Assembly (NCBI GenBank): GCA_902763865.1
Contig: CACWTR010000031.1
Span: 1-57,716 of the forward strand
Reading direction: 5' to 3'
DNA: 57,716 nt
Source: an uncultured Bacteroidales bacterium
GTDB taxonomy: Bacteria; Bacteroidota; Bacteroidia; Bacteroidales; Bacteroidaceae
The position numbers were made by a program, and so were the translations under genes. Positions 26,819 to 34,493 of the stretch are shown here, in pieces. The stretch's first letter is position 1. Every line of letters begins with the position of its first letter. The notes beneath the pieces were generated by a model, which was not told the origin of the DNA, did no database searches, and was given only the letters and a program-made list of their open reading frames with translations.

Positions 26819-27235
26819 ATGGAAGTTACTGGTAAAATTATCACGGAATTCAATGAACGAGGCGGCGTGAGCAGCAGGACGGGCAACGAATGGAAAGCCA
26901 AGTCCTATGTCTTGGAAGTGCCCGGAGAATATCCGCGTAAGCTGGTGTTCGATGTCTTTGGCGTTGACCGCCTACAGGCATTCAACATCCAGGTGGGCGA
27001 GACGCTGACCGTTCATTTCGATATTGACGCCCATGAATACAACGGTCGCTGGTTCAACGACGTACGCGCTTTCCGCGTTGATCGTGGTCAGGCTGCACCC
27101 GTTGCCGAACCAACCGCAGCTCAGGCTCCTGCCCAGGCAGCGGGCGCTGCTCCGATTCCTCAGGCCGCTCCTGTGCCTCCGATTGACGCAGCACCTTTCG
27201 AGGCACCGTCATCTACCGACGACCTGCCATTCTGA
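26819..27235 (+). CDS. DUF3127 protein, OB-fold-like with SSB-type tail
   Basis: A 138-residue protein starting MEVTGKIITEFNERGGVSSRTGNEWKAK; the ATG at 26819 is fixed by the promoter just upstream. The first ~90 residues are the DUF3127 domain, which looks like a small beta-barrel of the OB type, with the pattern of a nucleic acid binding protein. A low-complexity Ala/Pro linker follows and the protein ends in STDDLPF, closely matching the acidic tip DDDIPF of single-stranded DNA-binding protein. It is divergent from dnaN. A single-strand binding or SSB-partner recruiting role is an inference. Confidence 0.85.
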   Translation: MEVTGKIITEFNERGGVSSRTGNEWKAKSYVLEVPGEYPRKLVFDVFGVDRLQAFNIQVGETLTVHFDIDAHEYNGRWFNDVRAFRVDRGQAAPVAEPTAAQAPAQAAGAAPIPQAAPVPPIDAAPFEAPSSTDDLPF

Positions 27236-27251
27236 GGCGAACACAAGAAAT

Positions 27252-27325
27252 GGCTCCGTAGCTTAGCTGTATAGAGCGTCGGATTCCGGTTCCGAAGGTC
27301 GCGGGTTAGAATCCCGCCGGAGTCA
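27252..27325 (+). tRNA. tRNA-Arg (CCG)
   Basis: A 74-base cloverleaf. Acceptor GGCTCCG/CGGAGTC (one G-T pair), D stem GCTT/GAGC, anticodon stem TCGGA/TCCGA with loop TTCCGGT (anticodon CCG, reads CGG), T stem GCGGG/CCCGC. The D loop is AGCTGTATA, so position 19 is T instead of G, and the T loop is TTAGAAT, so position 56 is A instead of C. The two changes together replace the universal G19-C56 tertiary pair by U-A. CCA is not encoded. It may be transcribed with the DUF3127 gene 16 bp upstream. Confidence 0.93.
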
Positions 27326-27336
27326 CTTATCAGGGT

Positions 27337-27380
27337 AAGTGCAACAGTCTTCAAGCGAAGGGTGTTGCACTTTTTTGTTT
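27337..27380 (+). terminator. Terminator after tRNA-Arg
   Basis: A 10-bp stem (AAGTGCAACA with TGTTGCACTT) followed by a T-run and TTTT. Confidence 0.88.
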
Positions 27381-27411
27381 TCTCCCGCGCAGACTCACTA
27401 TACATTATATA

Positions 27412-27590
27412 ATATGATTATCCTGGGTCGTACCACCAACGGAGGCTGTGTCAAAACAATGAAGAAGTTTCCAAACCACGAATTGCACGAATTACACGAA
27501 TTTATAATTAGCTGACAAACAGCAGTTGAATAATTCGTGTAACCTGTTCCGAAACTAATGATGGTGGTACGACCCTGGATAAACATTTTA
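27412..27590. mobile_element. Candidate MITE-like inverted-repeat element
   Basis: The inverted ends TTATCC-(T/A)-GGGTCGTACCACCA match over 21 bp with one mismatch (inner 14 bp exact, 27425-27438 with 27562-27575). AT-rich TATATAATAT and TATATTGTATA-like flanks extend the symmetry. Inside is a second inverted pair, TTACACGAATT with AATTCGTGTAA, and a string of CACGAATT words. The element is about 180 bp with no coding capacity, as expected of a non-autonomous miniature element. No target duplication was proven. Confidence 0.5.
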
Positions 27591-27635
27591 TATTGTATAT
27601 TCAATTCTCTGGAGTTCGGACTCACGTTCCCTTCG

Positions 27636-27701
27636 TTGCTTCATCGCGATGAAGCAATTGCTTGTTCGCGATGAAGCAATTGCTCCATCGCGATGGAGCA
27701 A
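27636..27701. repeat. Three tandem 22-bp palindromes upstream of ftsK
   Basis: Units 27636-27657, 27658-27679 and 27680-27701 abut without spacers. Units 1 and 3 are perfect 22-bp palindromes (arms TTGCTTCATCG and TTGCTCCATCG); unit 2 has three changed bases in its left arm. In unit 3 both arms changed together, so the symmetry is conserved rather than the sequence. About 150 bp follow before the ftsK promoter with nothing else recognised. Confidence 0.92.
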
Positions 27702-27855
27702 TCAACACGACGCGTTGCATCCGGCACGTCATACTGCAGAGGGAAGCAAAACCCCTCTCATCTCCGGACTGATTCAAAACGAATCGGAACTGCCGAAACC
27801 TGAATGATTAGCAAGAAAAAGAACGTAGTTATTTTGCTTTTTGCTCTTTTTTCCG

Positions 27856-27863
27856 TATCTTTG
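27856..27863 (+). promoter_or_regulatory. -7 promoter element of ftsK
   Basis: TATCTTTG, 31 bp before ATG 27895. It excludes the upstream part of the open frame beginning at 27841. Confidence 0.75.
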
Positions 27864-27894
27864 CACCCGCATTATAAAGCAGACGCACACTACG

Positions 27895-30426
27895 ATGGAC
27901 GCAAAGAAAAGCGCAAGACAACATAAGCCCGCAGGCAAGGCGAGCAGGAAGCACAAGACGGCGAAGCCCCAGCCATTGTGGATTCGCACGCTGAACTGGT
28001 TCCGCTCGAACATCGGCGACAAGGAAGACGTCGATCCGGAGAAGCGGGGCGAGCACAGCGACAACCTGCGCTTCGTCTGGGGGGCTGTGCTGGCTACGTT
28101 CTCGCTGGCCATTCTCATTGCCCTCATCTCCCACGTCTTTACGGGCCGCGACGACTGGAAATGCGTCAACAGCGACTCCTACACCGCTGCCAACTGGCTT
28201 GGGCTGTGGGGCTACCACGTGGCACACTGGCTGATGGACAACACGTTTGGCGTGTCAAGCATCTTGATTCCCGTGCTGATGCTGGCAACGAGCATCCGCA
28301 TCATGGGACTGGCTAAAGTGCGGCTTCATCTGTGGTTCATCAACTGCATGATTATCATGGCTTGGGCTTCTGCCTTTGCAGCCTACATCGTCCGCATCAT
28401 CCCGAGTGCACAGGACACCTATATCATGTGGGGCGGCATGATAGGCAGCAACGAGCTGAATTTCCTCATGGAGAAGGTCGGAGGCCTCGGGACCCTGCTC
28501 ATCTTCATCCTTTCCGCCCTACTCTACCTGTTCTACCTCAGCGACGAAGCAATCACCTGGCTCAGGCACAAGTTCATTCGCAACCGCCCCACCCCGCCTT
28601 CCATCGAAGAAAAGGCAGACGAGGGCGAGGACGACAGCCAGGTAGAATACCCGCTGATGCCCGACAGCGAGGACGAGGAAGACGACGAGGAAGAGCCCAA
28701 AGTGCCCTTCTCCGACGAAGCTTCGACAACAGCCACCACCATCGAGTTCGACGAGGACCCCCTGGCCCCCCTCAAGGGAATCAAGAGCGACAGCGGGCAA
28801 GGTTCTGTACCTCAGAACGGTATGGATGACGGACAAGATGACATAACGGTCGTCATCGGAAAAGAACCCGAGAAGGCTTCGCTCACGGAAGGCCGGGCCC
28901 TGGAACCCTACGACCCGAAGCTCGACCTGGAGAACTACAAGTACCCCACCATCGACCTGCTCAAGCACTACGACGACACCTCGAGCGACATCGACATGGA
29001 GGAACAGCGCAACAACAAAGAACGCATCAAGACCGTTCTGCGCAACTTCCGCGTGGAAATCATGCCCAACACGAAGGCAACCATCGGTCCCACCATCACG
29101 CTCTACGAGATAACCCCGGCTCCGGGCATACGTATCAGCACCATCCGCAACCTGGAGGACGATATAGCCCTGAGCCTAAGTGCCCTCGGCATCCGCATCA
29201 TTGCCCCCATACCCGGCAAGGGAACCATCGGCATTGAAGTGCCGAATGCAAAGCCCCAGATGGTTTCGATGGAAAGCATTCTGAACAGTCGCAAGTTCCA
29301 GGAGACGGACTACGAACTGCCAATGGCACTCGGCAAGACCATCACCAACGAAGTTTTCATAGCCGACCTCACGAAGATGCCGCACCTCCTCGTTGCTGGT
29401 GCTACGGGACAAGGCAAGTCCGTCGGACTGAACGCCATCATCACCTCTCTGCTCTACAAGAAGCATCCCGCCGAGCTGAAACTCGTCATGGTCGATCCCA
29501 AGAAAGTGGAGTTCAACCTCTACAGCCCCATCGTCAACCACTTCCTTGCTCAGGTGGAGGGCAACGAGGACGTCGAGGAACCAATCATCACCGATGTCAA
29601 CAAGGTCATACAGACGCTCAAGAGCCTCTGCCTCGAGATGGACAACCGCTACGACCTGCTGAAGAAAGCCCACGCCAAGAACGTCAAGGAATACAACCAG
29701 AAGTTCCGCGCCCGTCAGCTCAATCCGAACAATGGTCACCGGTACATGCCCTACATCGTTGTCGTCATCGACGAGTTTGGCGACCTCATCATGACAGCCG
29801 GCAAGGAAATCGAGCTCCCCATCGCCCGCATCGCACAGCTGGCACGAGCCGTAGGCATCCACATGATCATCGCCACCCAGCGCCCCACAACTAACATCAT
29901 CACCGGCACCATCAAGGCCAACTTCCCTGCACGCATGGCATTCAAGGTGACGACAGGCGTCGATAGCAAGACCATTCTGGACCGTACCGGAGCAAATCAG
30001 CTTGTCGGCAAAGGAGACATGCTCCTGATGAACGGCACTGAGCCCGTCCGCATCCAGTGTGCCTTTGTTGATACTCCCGAGGTGGAGGCCGTCGTGCACC
30101 ACATTGCCTGCCAGCAAAGCTATCCCTCGCCCTATCTCCTCCCCGAAGTGCCGATGGAGGGCGAAGAGGACGGCGGCCTGAACGATGTCGATCTGACACA
30201 TCTCGACCCGATGTTCGAAGATGCCGCACGCATGATAGTCAGCGAGCAGAACGGCAGTACGAGCATGATACAGCGCAAGTTCAGCATCGGCTACAACCGA
30301 GCAGGTCGCCTAATGGACCAGCTCGAGAAAGCCGGCGTGGTTGGACCCGCCAAGGGAAGCAAGCCGCGCGAAGTGCTCTGCGTCAGCGAAGAACAGCTCA
30401 TGATGATAATGGACAATTTGCGGTGA
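27895..30426 (+). CDS. ftsK: DNA translocase FtsK
   Basis: Septal ATP-driven DNA pump for chromosome segregation, about 843 residues from ATG 27895. The start is chosen because the promoter is at 27856-27863. Four or five hydrophobic segments occupy about residues 55-220, followed by an acidic linker (EEKADEGEDDSQ, SEDEEDDEEEP). The motor has Walker A GATGQGKS at residues 502-509 and Walker B VVVIDEFGDLI near 620, with IATQRPTTNIITG after it. The C-terminal gamma winged helix (IQRKFSIGYNRAGRLMDQLE) recognises orientation sequences. The linker contains a small LAPLKGI hairpin piece. lolA follows. Confidence 0.96.
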   Translation: MDAKKSARQHKPAGKASRKHKTAKPQPLWIRTLNWFRSNIGDKEDVDPEKRGEHSDNLRFVWGAVLATFSLAILIALISHVFTGRDDWKCVNSDSYTAANWLGLWGYHVAHWLMDNTFGVSSILIPVLMLATSIRIMGLAKVRLHLWFINCMIIMAWASAFAAYIVRIIPSAQDTYIMWGGMIGSNELNFLMEKVGGLGTLLIFILSALLYLFYLSDEAITWLRHKFIRNRPTPPSIEEKADEGEDDSQVEYPLMPDSEDEEDDEEEPKVPFSDEASTTATTIEFDEDPLAPLKGIKSDSGQGSVPQNGMDDGQDDITVVIGKEPEKASLTEGRALEPYDPKLDLENYKYPTIDLLKHYDDTSSDIDMEEQRNNKERIKTVLRNFRVEIMPNTKATIGPTITLYEITPAPGIRISTIRNLEDDIALSLSALGIRIIAPIPGKGTIGIEVPNAKPQMVSMESILNSRKFQETDYELPMALGKTITNEVFIADLTKMPHLLVAGATGQGKSVGLNAIITSLLYKKHPAELKLVMVDPKKVEFNLYSPIVNHFLAQVEGNEDVEEPIITDVNKVIQTLKSLCLEMDNRYDLLKKAHAKNVKEYNQKFRARQLNPNNGHRYMPYIVVVIDEFGDLIMTAGKEIELPIARIAQLARAVGIHMIIATQRPTTNIITGTIKANFPARMAFKVTTGVDSKTILDRTGANQLVGKGDMLLMNGTEPVRIQCAFVDTPEVEAVVHHIACQQSYPSPYLLPEVPMEGEEDGGLNDVDLTHLDPMFEDAARMIVSEQNGSTSMIQRKFSIGYNRAGRLMDQLEKAGVVGPAKGSKPREVLCVSEEQLMMIMDNLR

Positions 30427-30429
30427 GAG

Positions 30430-30500
30430 TTTAGAGACGAGTGTTCAGAGTTTAGAGACAGGAATTTAGAGTTTAGAAACAAGAGTTTAGAGTCAAGAAA
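30430..30500. repeat. Low-complexity word repeat between ftsK and lolA
   Basis: The words GAGTTTAGAGA, TTAGAGTTTAGA and GAGTTTAGAG recur irregularly across the gap. A similar TTTAGAGTTTA stretch lies at 33643-33685 before the ABC transporter gene. Confidence 0.6.
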
Positions 30501-30517
30501 TACAGAAAGTCTGCCCC

Positions 30518-31153
30518 ATGAAACGTTTGATACTGCTTTTATTTTCCCTTTTCACTCTTTCATCCCTTCACCTTTCCCGGGCTCAGGACCCCATGAAGGT
30601 GCTCGACATCGCTGCAGAACGCATCCGCAAGGCAGGCAATGTCAAGATAGAATACAAAGCCGGCCTCTTTGCCGGAGCAACCGAAAAGGCATCCGCCTCC
30701 GGCACAATGTGGTTGCAGGGAAGCAAGATGAAGCTCGACGTGGATGGCATCATGACCTGGTACGACGGCAAGACCCGATGGTGCTACCTGCCCAGCGCAA
30801 ACGAAGTGAACATCGATGAACCCTCCAAGAAGGAAATGGCCTCGATGAACCCCTATACCTTCATGGACATCTACAAGAAAGGATTCAAGATGACCGTCAA
30901 GGAAACCGTGCTGCGAGGCGATGCCGTCTATGAAGTCTATCTTAAGGCACGCTATGCCAAGATGGACGTGAAGGAAGTCTATGTCGATATACGCAAGAGC
31001 GACTACCAGCCGCTTTGCATCCGAGTTCGCGAGGATAATGACTGGCAGCGTGTCAGCGTCCTTAGCTTCGAGGGCAACCTTCAGCTGGCCGACGACTTCT
31101 TCACCTTCCCCCAGAAAGATTACCCCGACGTGCTCGTGAACGACATGAGGTAG
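30518..31153 (+). CDS. LolA-like outer membrane lipoprotein carrier
   Basis: A 211-residue periplasmic protein with a clear signal peptide (MKRLILLLFSLFTLSSLHLSRAQ). The mature part shows the LolA pattern: VKIEYKAGLFAG, SGTMWLQGSKMKLDVDGIMTWYDGKTRWCYLPSANEVNIDEP. Members ferry lipoproteins or other lipids across the periplasm. In Bacteroidetes it regularly follows ftsK, as here, probably on the same transcript after the word-repeat spacer. Confidence 0.85.
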   Translation: MKRLILLLFSLFTLSSLHLSRAQDPMKVLDIAAERIRKAGNVKIEYKAGLFAGATEKASASGTMWLQGSKMKLDVDGIMTWYDGKTRWCYLPSANEVNIDEPSKKEMASMNPYTFMDIYKKGFKMTVKETVLRGDAVYEVYLKARYAKMDVKEVYVDIRKSDYQPLCIRVREDNDWQRVSVLSFEGNLQLADDFFTFPQKDYPDVLVNDMR

Positions 31154-31217
31154 CCACCGCAACTCGCTCCCGCTGGAGAGAGGAAGACATAAACCACGAA
31201 ATCATCATACTAGAACT

Positions 31218-32147
31218 ATGAACACAACAAAGCTTTTAATCATCGGCAGCGGACCTGCCGGTTACACAGCAGGCATCTATGCCGGTCGCGCCAACCTCTC
31301 CCCCACCCTGATTGAAGGTATGCAGCCCGGCGGACAACTCACCATAACAACGGAAGTGGAGAACTTCCCCGGCTTCCCCGAAGGAATCGATGCCAACGAA
31401 CTGATGGAAGGAATGCGCCGGCAGGCTGAACGCTTCGGCACGCAGATACTTCCCAACATGGTGACGGACATCGACCTTGGAACAAGGCCCTTCCACGTGA
31501 CCCTCGACGACAACAGTCACTGGACGGCAGACAGCATCATCATAGCAACCGGTGCCAGCGCCAAGTACCTCGGCCTTCCCGACGAGCAGAAGTACATGGG
31601 ACAGGGCGTGAGTGCCTGTGCCACGTGCGACGGCTTCTTCTATCGCAAGAAAATCGTGGCCGTCGTCGGTGGTGGAGACACGGCCTGCGAGGAAGCATCA
31701 TACCTGGCCGGCCTCGCCTCGAAAGTCTATCTCATCGTACGCAAGCCGTTCCTCCGCGCAAGCAAAATCATGCAGGAACGTGTCCTGAGCAATGACAAGA
31801 TAGAAGTGCTCTTCGAGACCAACACCCTCGGTCTCTACGGCGAGAACGGTGTAGAGGGTGCACACCTTGTTTACCGTAAAGGCGAGAACGACGAAAGGCA
31901 GTACGACTTGCCCATCGACGGTTTCTTCCTTGCCATCGGCCATCATCCCAACAGCGAACTCTTCTCGCCTTGGCTCAAGACAGACGAGGACGGCTACATC
32001 ATTACTGAAGGTGACTCGCCCCGCACGGCAGTCCCCGGTGTCTATGCTGCAGGCGACGTGGCCGACCCGCACTATCGTCAGGCAGTCATTGCCGCTGCAA
32101 GCGGAGCCAAGGCTGCAATGGAAGCTGAGAAGTTCCTTGCGCAATGA
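31218..32147 (+). CDS. trxB: Thioredoxin-disulfide reductase
   Basis: Reduces thioredoxin with NADPH through FAD. The FAD motif GSGPAGYTAGIYAGRA is at the N-terminus, the redox pair is CATC (C134, C137) in SACATCDGFFYRKK, the NADPH motif is VAVVGGGDTACEEA, and the C-terminal FAD block is GVYAAGDVADPHYRQ. The 309-residue length is normal. Its stop overlaps the start of the DUF5687 gene by 4 bp (ATGA). Confidence 0.96.
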   Translation: MNTTKLLIIGSGPAGYTAGIYAGRANLSPTLIEGMQPGGQLTITTEVENFPGFPEGIDANELMEGMRRQAERFGTQILPNMVTDIDLGTRPFHVTLDDNSHWTADSIIIATGASAKYLGLPDEQKYMGQGVSACATCDGFFYRKKIVAVVGGGDTACEEASYLAGLASKVYLIVRKPFLRASKIMQERVLSNDKIEVLFETNTLGLYGENGVEGAHLVYRKGENDERQYDLPIDGFFLAIGHHPNSELFSPWLKTDEDGYIITEGDSPRTAVPGVYAAGDVADPHYRQAVIAAASGAKAAMEAEKFLAQ

Positions 32148-33646
32148 ACAAATACAGACTCTACAGACTGATATGCAAGAATGCCGACCTCAAGGATGAG
32201 CGGCATCCGCTGATTGACAAGAACCGCTTCATGAAGTTCCTCATGGTCTTCTACTGGCTCTACTTTGCAGCCATCCTCCTCTTCATGGGCGTGGTGATGG
32301 CCATCGGCATGAAGAACAGCTACAACGGTGTGGCAGCCTTCCATGTCTTCGATGGAGGCATGCTCTACCTGCTCATCATTGACTTTTGGCTTCGCTTCGG
32401 GCTTCAGGAGACACCGGCACAGCGTGCACAGCCCTATGCCTTGCTGCCCGTGCGCCGCTCCTTCCTGATGCACACCTATCTCATTCGCTCCGGCCTGGCC
32501 TGGGGCAACCTGTACTGGTGGTTCCTGCTCGTGCCGTTCGGACTCATCACCATAACCGTTCCCTTGGGGTGGGTGGCATTCTTCGGATGGCTGCTCGGCT
32601 GGTGGCTGCTCTGCATAGCCAACGGCTTCTTCTATCTCTTCTGCCGGGCTCTCATCCTGAAGCATCTGGCCTGGACGCTGCTGCCTGCCGCCATCCATGG
32701 TGCCTTGCTTGCCATCATGCTCGTGCCCGACAAGAATCCCCTCGACATGCCCAGCACCCTGCTGATGTACAGCTTCCTCAAGTGGGACTTCCTGCCTTTC
32801 CTCTGTGTCGGCATTCTCATCTTGCTTCTCTACAAGGCAAACTTCACCCTGCAGATGGGTATGGTGCATGCTGAAATAGGGAAAAAGGAGGACAAGGAAA
32901 TCAAACATGCCACACAGTTCAACTTCCTGAACCGCTACGGCAAGCTCGGCGAGTACCTGAAGCTTGAGGTGAAGCAACGGATGCGCAACAAGACGGTGAA
33001 GATGAGCTTCTACGTCGGCATCGGTTTCATGGTGATGTTCAGCGTCATCATGTACTTCACGGATATTTATGACAACTTAGACTTCATGCGCTCATTCATC
33101 TGCCTCTACAACTACATCGTGCTGGGCATGATGACACTTATCACCATCATGTGCTACGAAGGCAACTACATCGACGGACTGATGAGCCGCCGCGAGAGCA
33201 TCCTGCAACTGCTCACGGCAAAGTACTACTTCAACGTCCTGCTGCTGTTCATTCCGCCCATCATCCTGTTGCCGCTGATGATTATTGGCAAAATGTCTGT
33301 CTGGATGAACGTCGGCTACTTCTTCTTTACGGCAGGTGTAATCTATCCGGCCTTCTTCCAGATGGCTGTCTATAACAACAACACGCTGCCCATGAACACG
33401 AAGATAACAAGCAAACAAGGCAATACCACCCAGCAAATCTTCAGCACAGTCATCTTCTTCCTGCCCCTCGGACTGGAGAGGGCGGCCACGGCATTGCTGG
33501 GCGAGCCCTGGGGCTACATACTCCTTGCCGTGCTTGGTTTGGCAGGCATCGCCACGCATCGCCTCTGGCTGCGCAACGTCTATCAGCGCTTCATGGCGCG
33601 GCGATATAAGAACATGGAAGGGTTCAGGGCATCGAGGAATTCTTAG
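32144..33646 (+). CDS. DUF5687 family ABC exporter permease
   Basis: A 500-residue membrane protein with about ten to twelve hydrophobic segments, typical of the DUF5687 family, and hydrophilic DLKDERHPLIDKN at the N-terminus. Its partner is the ATPase encoded 41 bp downstream, so together they probably form an export ABC transporter of unknown substrate. The 4-bp overlap with trxB suggests coupled translation. The gap to the ATPase gene contains TTTAGAGTTTA words. Confidence 0.8.
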   Translation: MNKYRLYRLICKNADLKDERHPLIDKNRFMKFLMVFYWLYFAAILLFMGVVMAIGMKNSYNGVAAFHVFDGGMLYLLIIDFWLRFGLQETPAQRAQPYALLPVRRSFLMHTYLIRSGLAWGNLYWWFLLVPFGLITITVPLGWVAFFGWLLGWWLLCIANGFFYLFCRALILKHLAWTLLPAAIHGALLAIMLVPDKNPLDMPSTLLMYSFLKWDFLPFLCVGILILLLYKANFTLQMGMVHAEIGKKEDKEIKHATQFNFLNRYGKLGEYLKLEVKQRMRNKTVKMSFYVGIGFMVMFSVIMYFTDIYDNLDFMRSFICLYNYIVLGMMTLITIMCYEGNYIDGLMSRRESILQLLTAKYYFNVLLLFIPPIILLPLMIIGKMSVWMNVGYFFFTAGVIYPAFFQMAVYNNNTLPMNTKITSKQGNTTQQIFSTVIFFLPLGLERAATALLGEPWGYILLAVLGLAGIATHRLWLRNVYQRFMARRYKNMEGFRASRNS

Positions 33647-33687
33647 TTTAGTGTTTAGAATGTAGAGCATTTTAGAGTTTAAGTTGT

Positions 33688-34488
33688 ATGGAAATCATCA
33701 TCAAAGACCTCAAGAAGACTTTCGGCGACAAGACAGCCGTTGACATACCCGACCTCACCATCCACAGCGGCGAGTTGCTGGGACTAGTGGGCAACAACGG
33801 GGCGGGCAAGAGCACCCTGTTCCGACTCATCCTGGACCTCATCAAGGCCGACACGGGAACAGTTCGAATGAAAGGGGCAAGGAGCAAGGGGCAAGGAGCA
33901 GGAGAATACCAACAGACCCCAACAAACCTCTTGCCCCTCGCTCCTTGCCCCTCGCCACTTGAAATTGACATTAACGTTGCCACGACGGAGGATTGGAAGG
34001 ACTGGACGGGAGCTTTCGTCGATGAAAGCTTCCTCATCGACTATCTGACGCCCGACGAATACTTCCAGTTCATTGCCCGCCTGACCGACACCAGCGACGA
34101 GCAGCTGCAGGAGTTCCTTGCCCGGTTCCAGCACTTTATGGCCGACGAGCTGGCAGGACAGAAGAAGCTCATTCGCACCCTCAGCGCCGGCAACAAGCAG
34201 AAGGTGGGCATCATGGCTGCCATGTTGCTGCACCCGCAGGTGCTCATCCTCGACGAGCCCTTCAACTTCCTTGACCCCAGCAGCCAGAATGCCATTAAGC
34301 ACCTGCTGAAGAAGTACAACGAGGAGACCGGTGCCACCATTCTGGTCAGCAGCCACAACCTGCAGCATACCGTAGATATCTCCAGTCGCATCGTCCTCCT
34401 TGAGCACGGCCAGGTCATCAAGGATATTGACAACCGCGAGAAGCAGGCACAGAGCATTCTGGAGAATTATTTCGAGATAGACGATTGA
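33688..34488 (+). CDS. ABC transporter ATP-binding protein
   Basis: A 266-residue ATPase for the DUF5687 permease. Walker A is GNNGAGKS (35-42), the signature is LSAGNKQKV, Walker B VLILDEPFNFLD, and the switch histidine lies in VSSHNLQHT. Residues about 61-91 (KGARSKGQGAGEYQQTPTNL and on) are encoded by a 26-bp imperfect inverted repeat and separate TGTVRM from IDINVATTEDWKDWTGAF, which are directly joined in ordinary family members. The insertion keeps the frame and sits in a beta-turn before the Q-loop region, so the enzyme may still work. Downstream is the Gate-domain gene. Confidence 0.92.
   Translation: MEIIIKDLKKTFGDKTAVDIPDLTIHSGELLGLVGNNGAGKSTLFRLILDLIKADTGTVRMKGARSKGQGAGEYQQTPTNLLPLAPCPSPLEIDINVATTEDWKDWTGAFVDESFLIDYLTPDEYFQFIARLTDTSDEQLQEFLARFQHFMADELAGQKKLIRTLSAGNKQKVGIMAAMLLHPQVLILDEPFNFLDPSSQNAIKHLLKKYNEETGATILVSSHNLQHTVDISSRIVLLEHGQVIKDIDNREKQAQSILENYFEIDD
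33873..33953. repeat. Long inverted repeat inserted in frame in the ABC ATPase gene
   Basis: The left arm 33873-33898 consists of AGGGGCAAGGAGC followed by a near copy of itself; the right arm 33927-33953 is its near-perfect reverse complement. The 28-bp loop contains AACAGACCCCAACAAACC. Transcribed, it would fold into a strong hairpin of about 25 bp inside the coding region. Confidence 0.85.
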
Positions 34489-34493
34489 GCACA

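Noticed and set aside
27636-27701. Possible CRISPR array
   Set aside because: Units abut or have 2-bp linkers, are palindromic over their whole length, and there are no spacers or cas genes.
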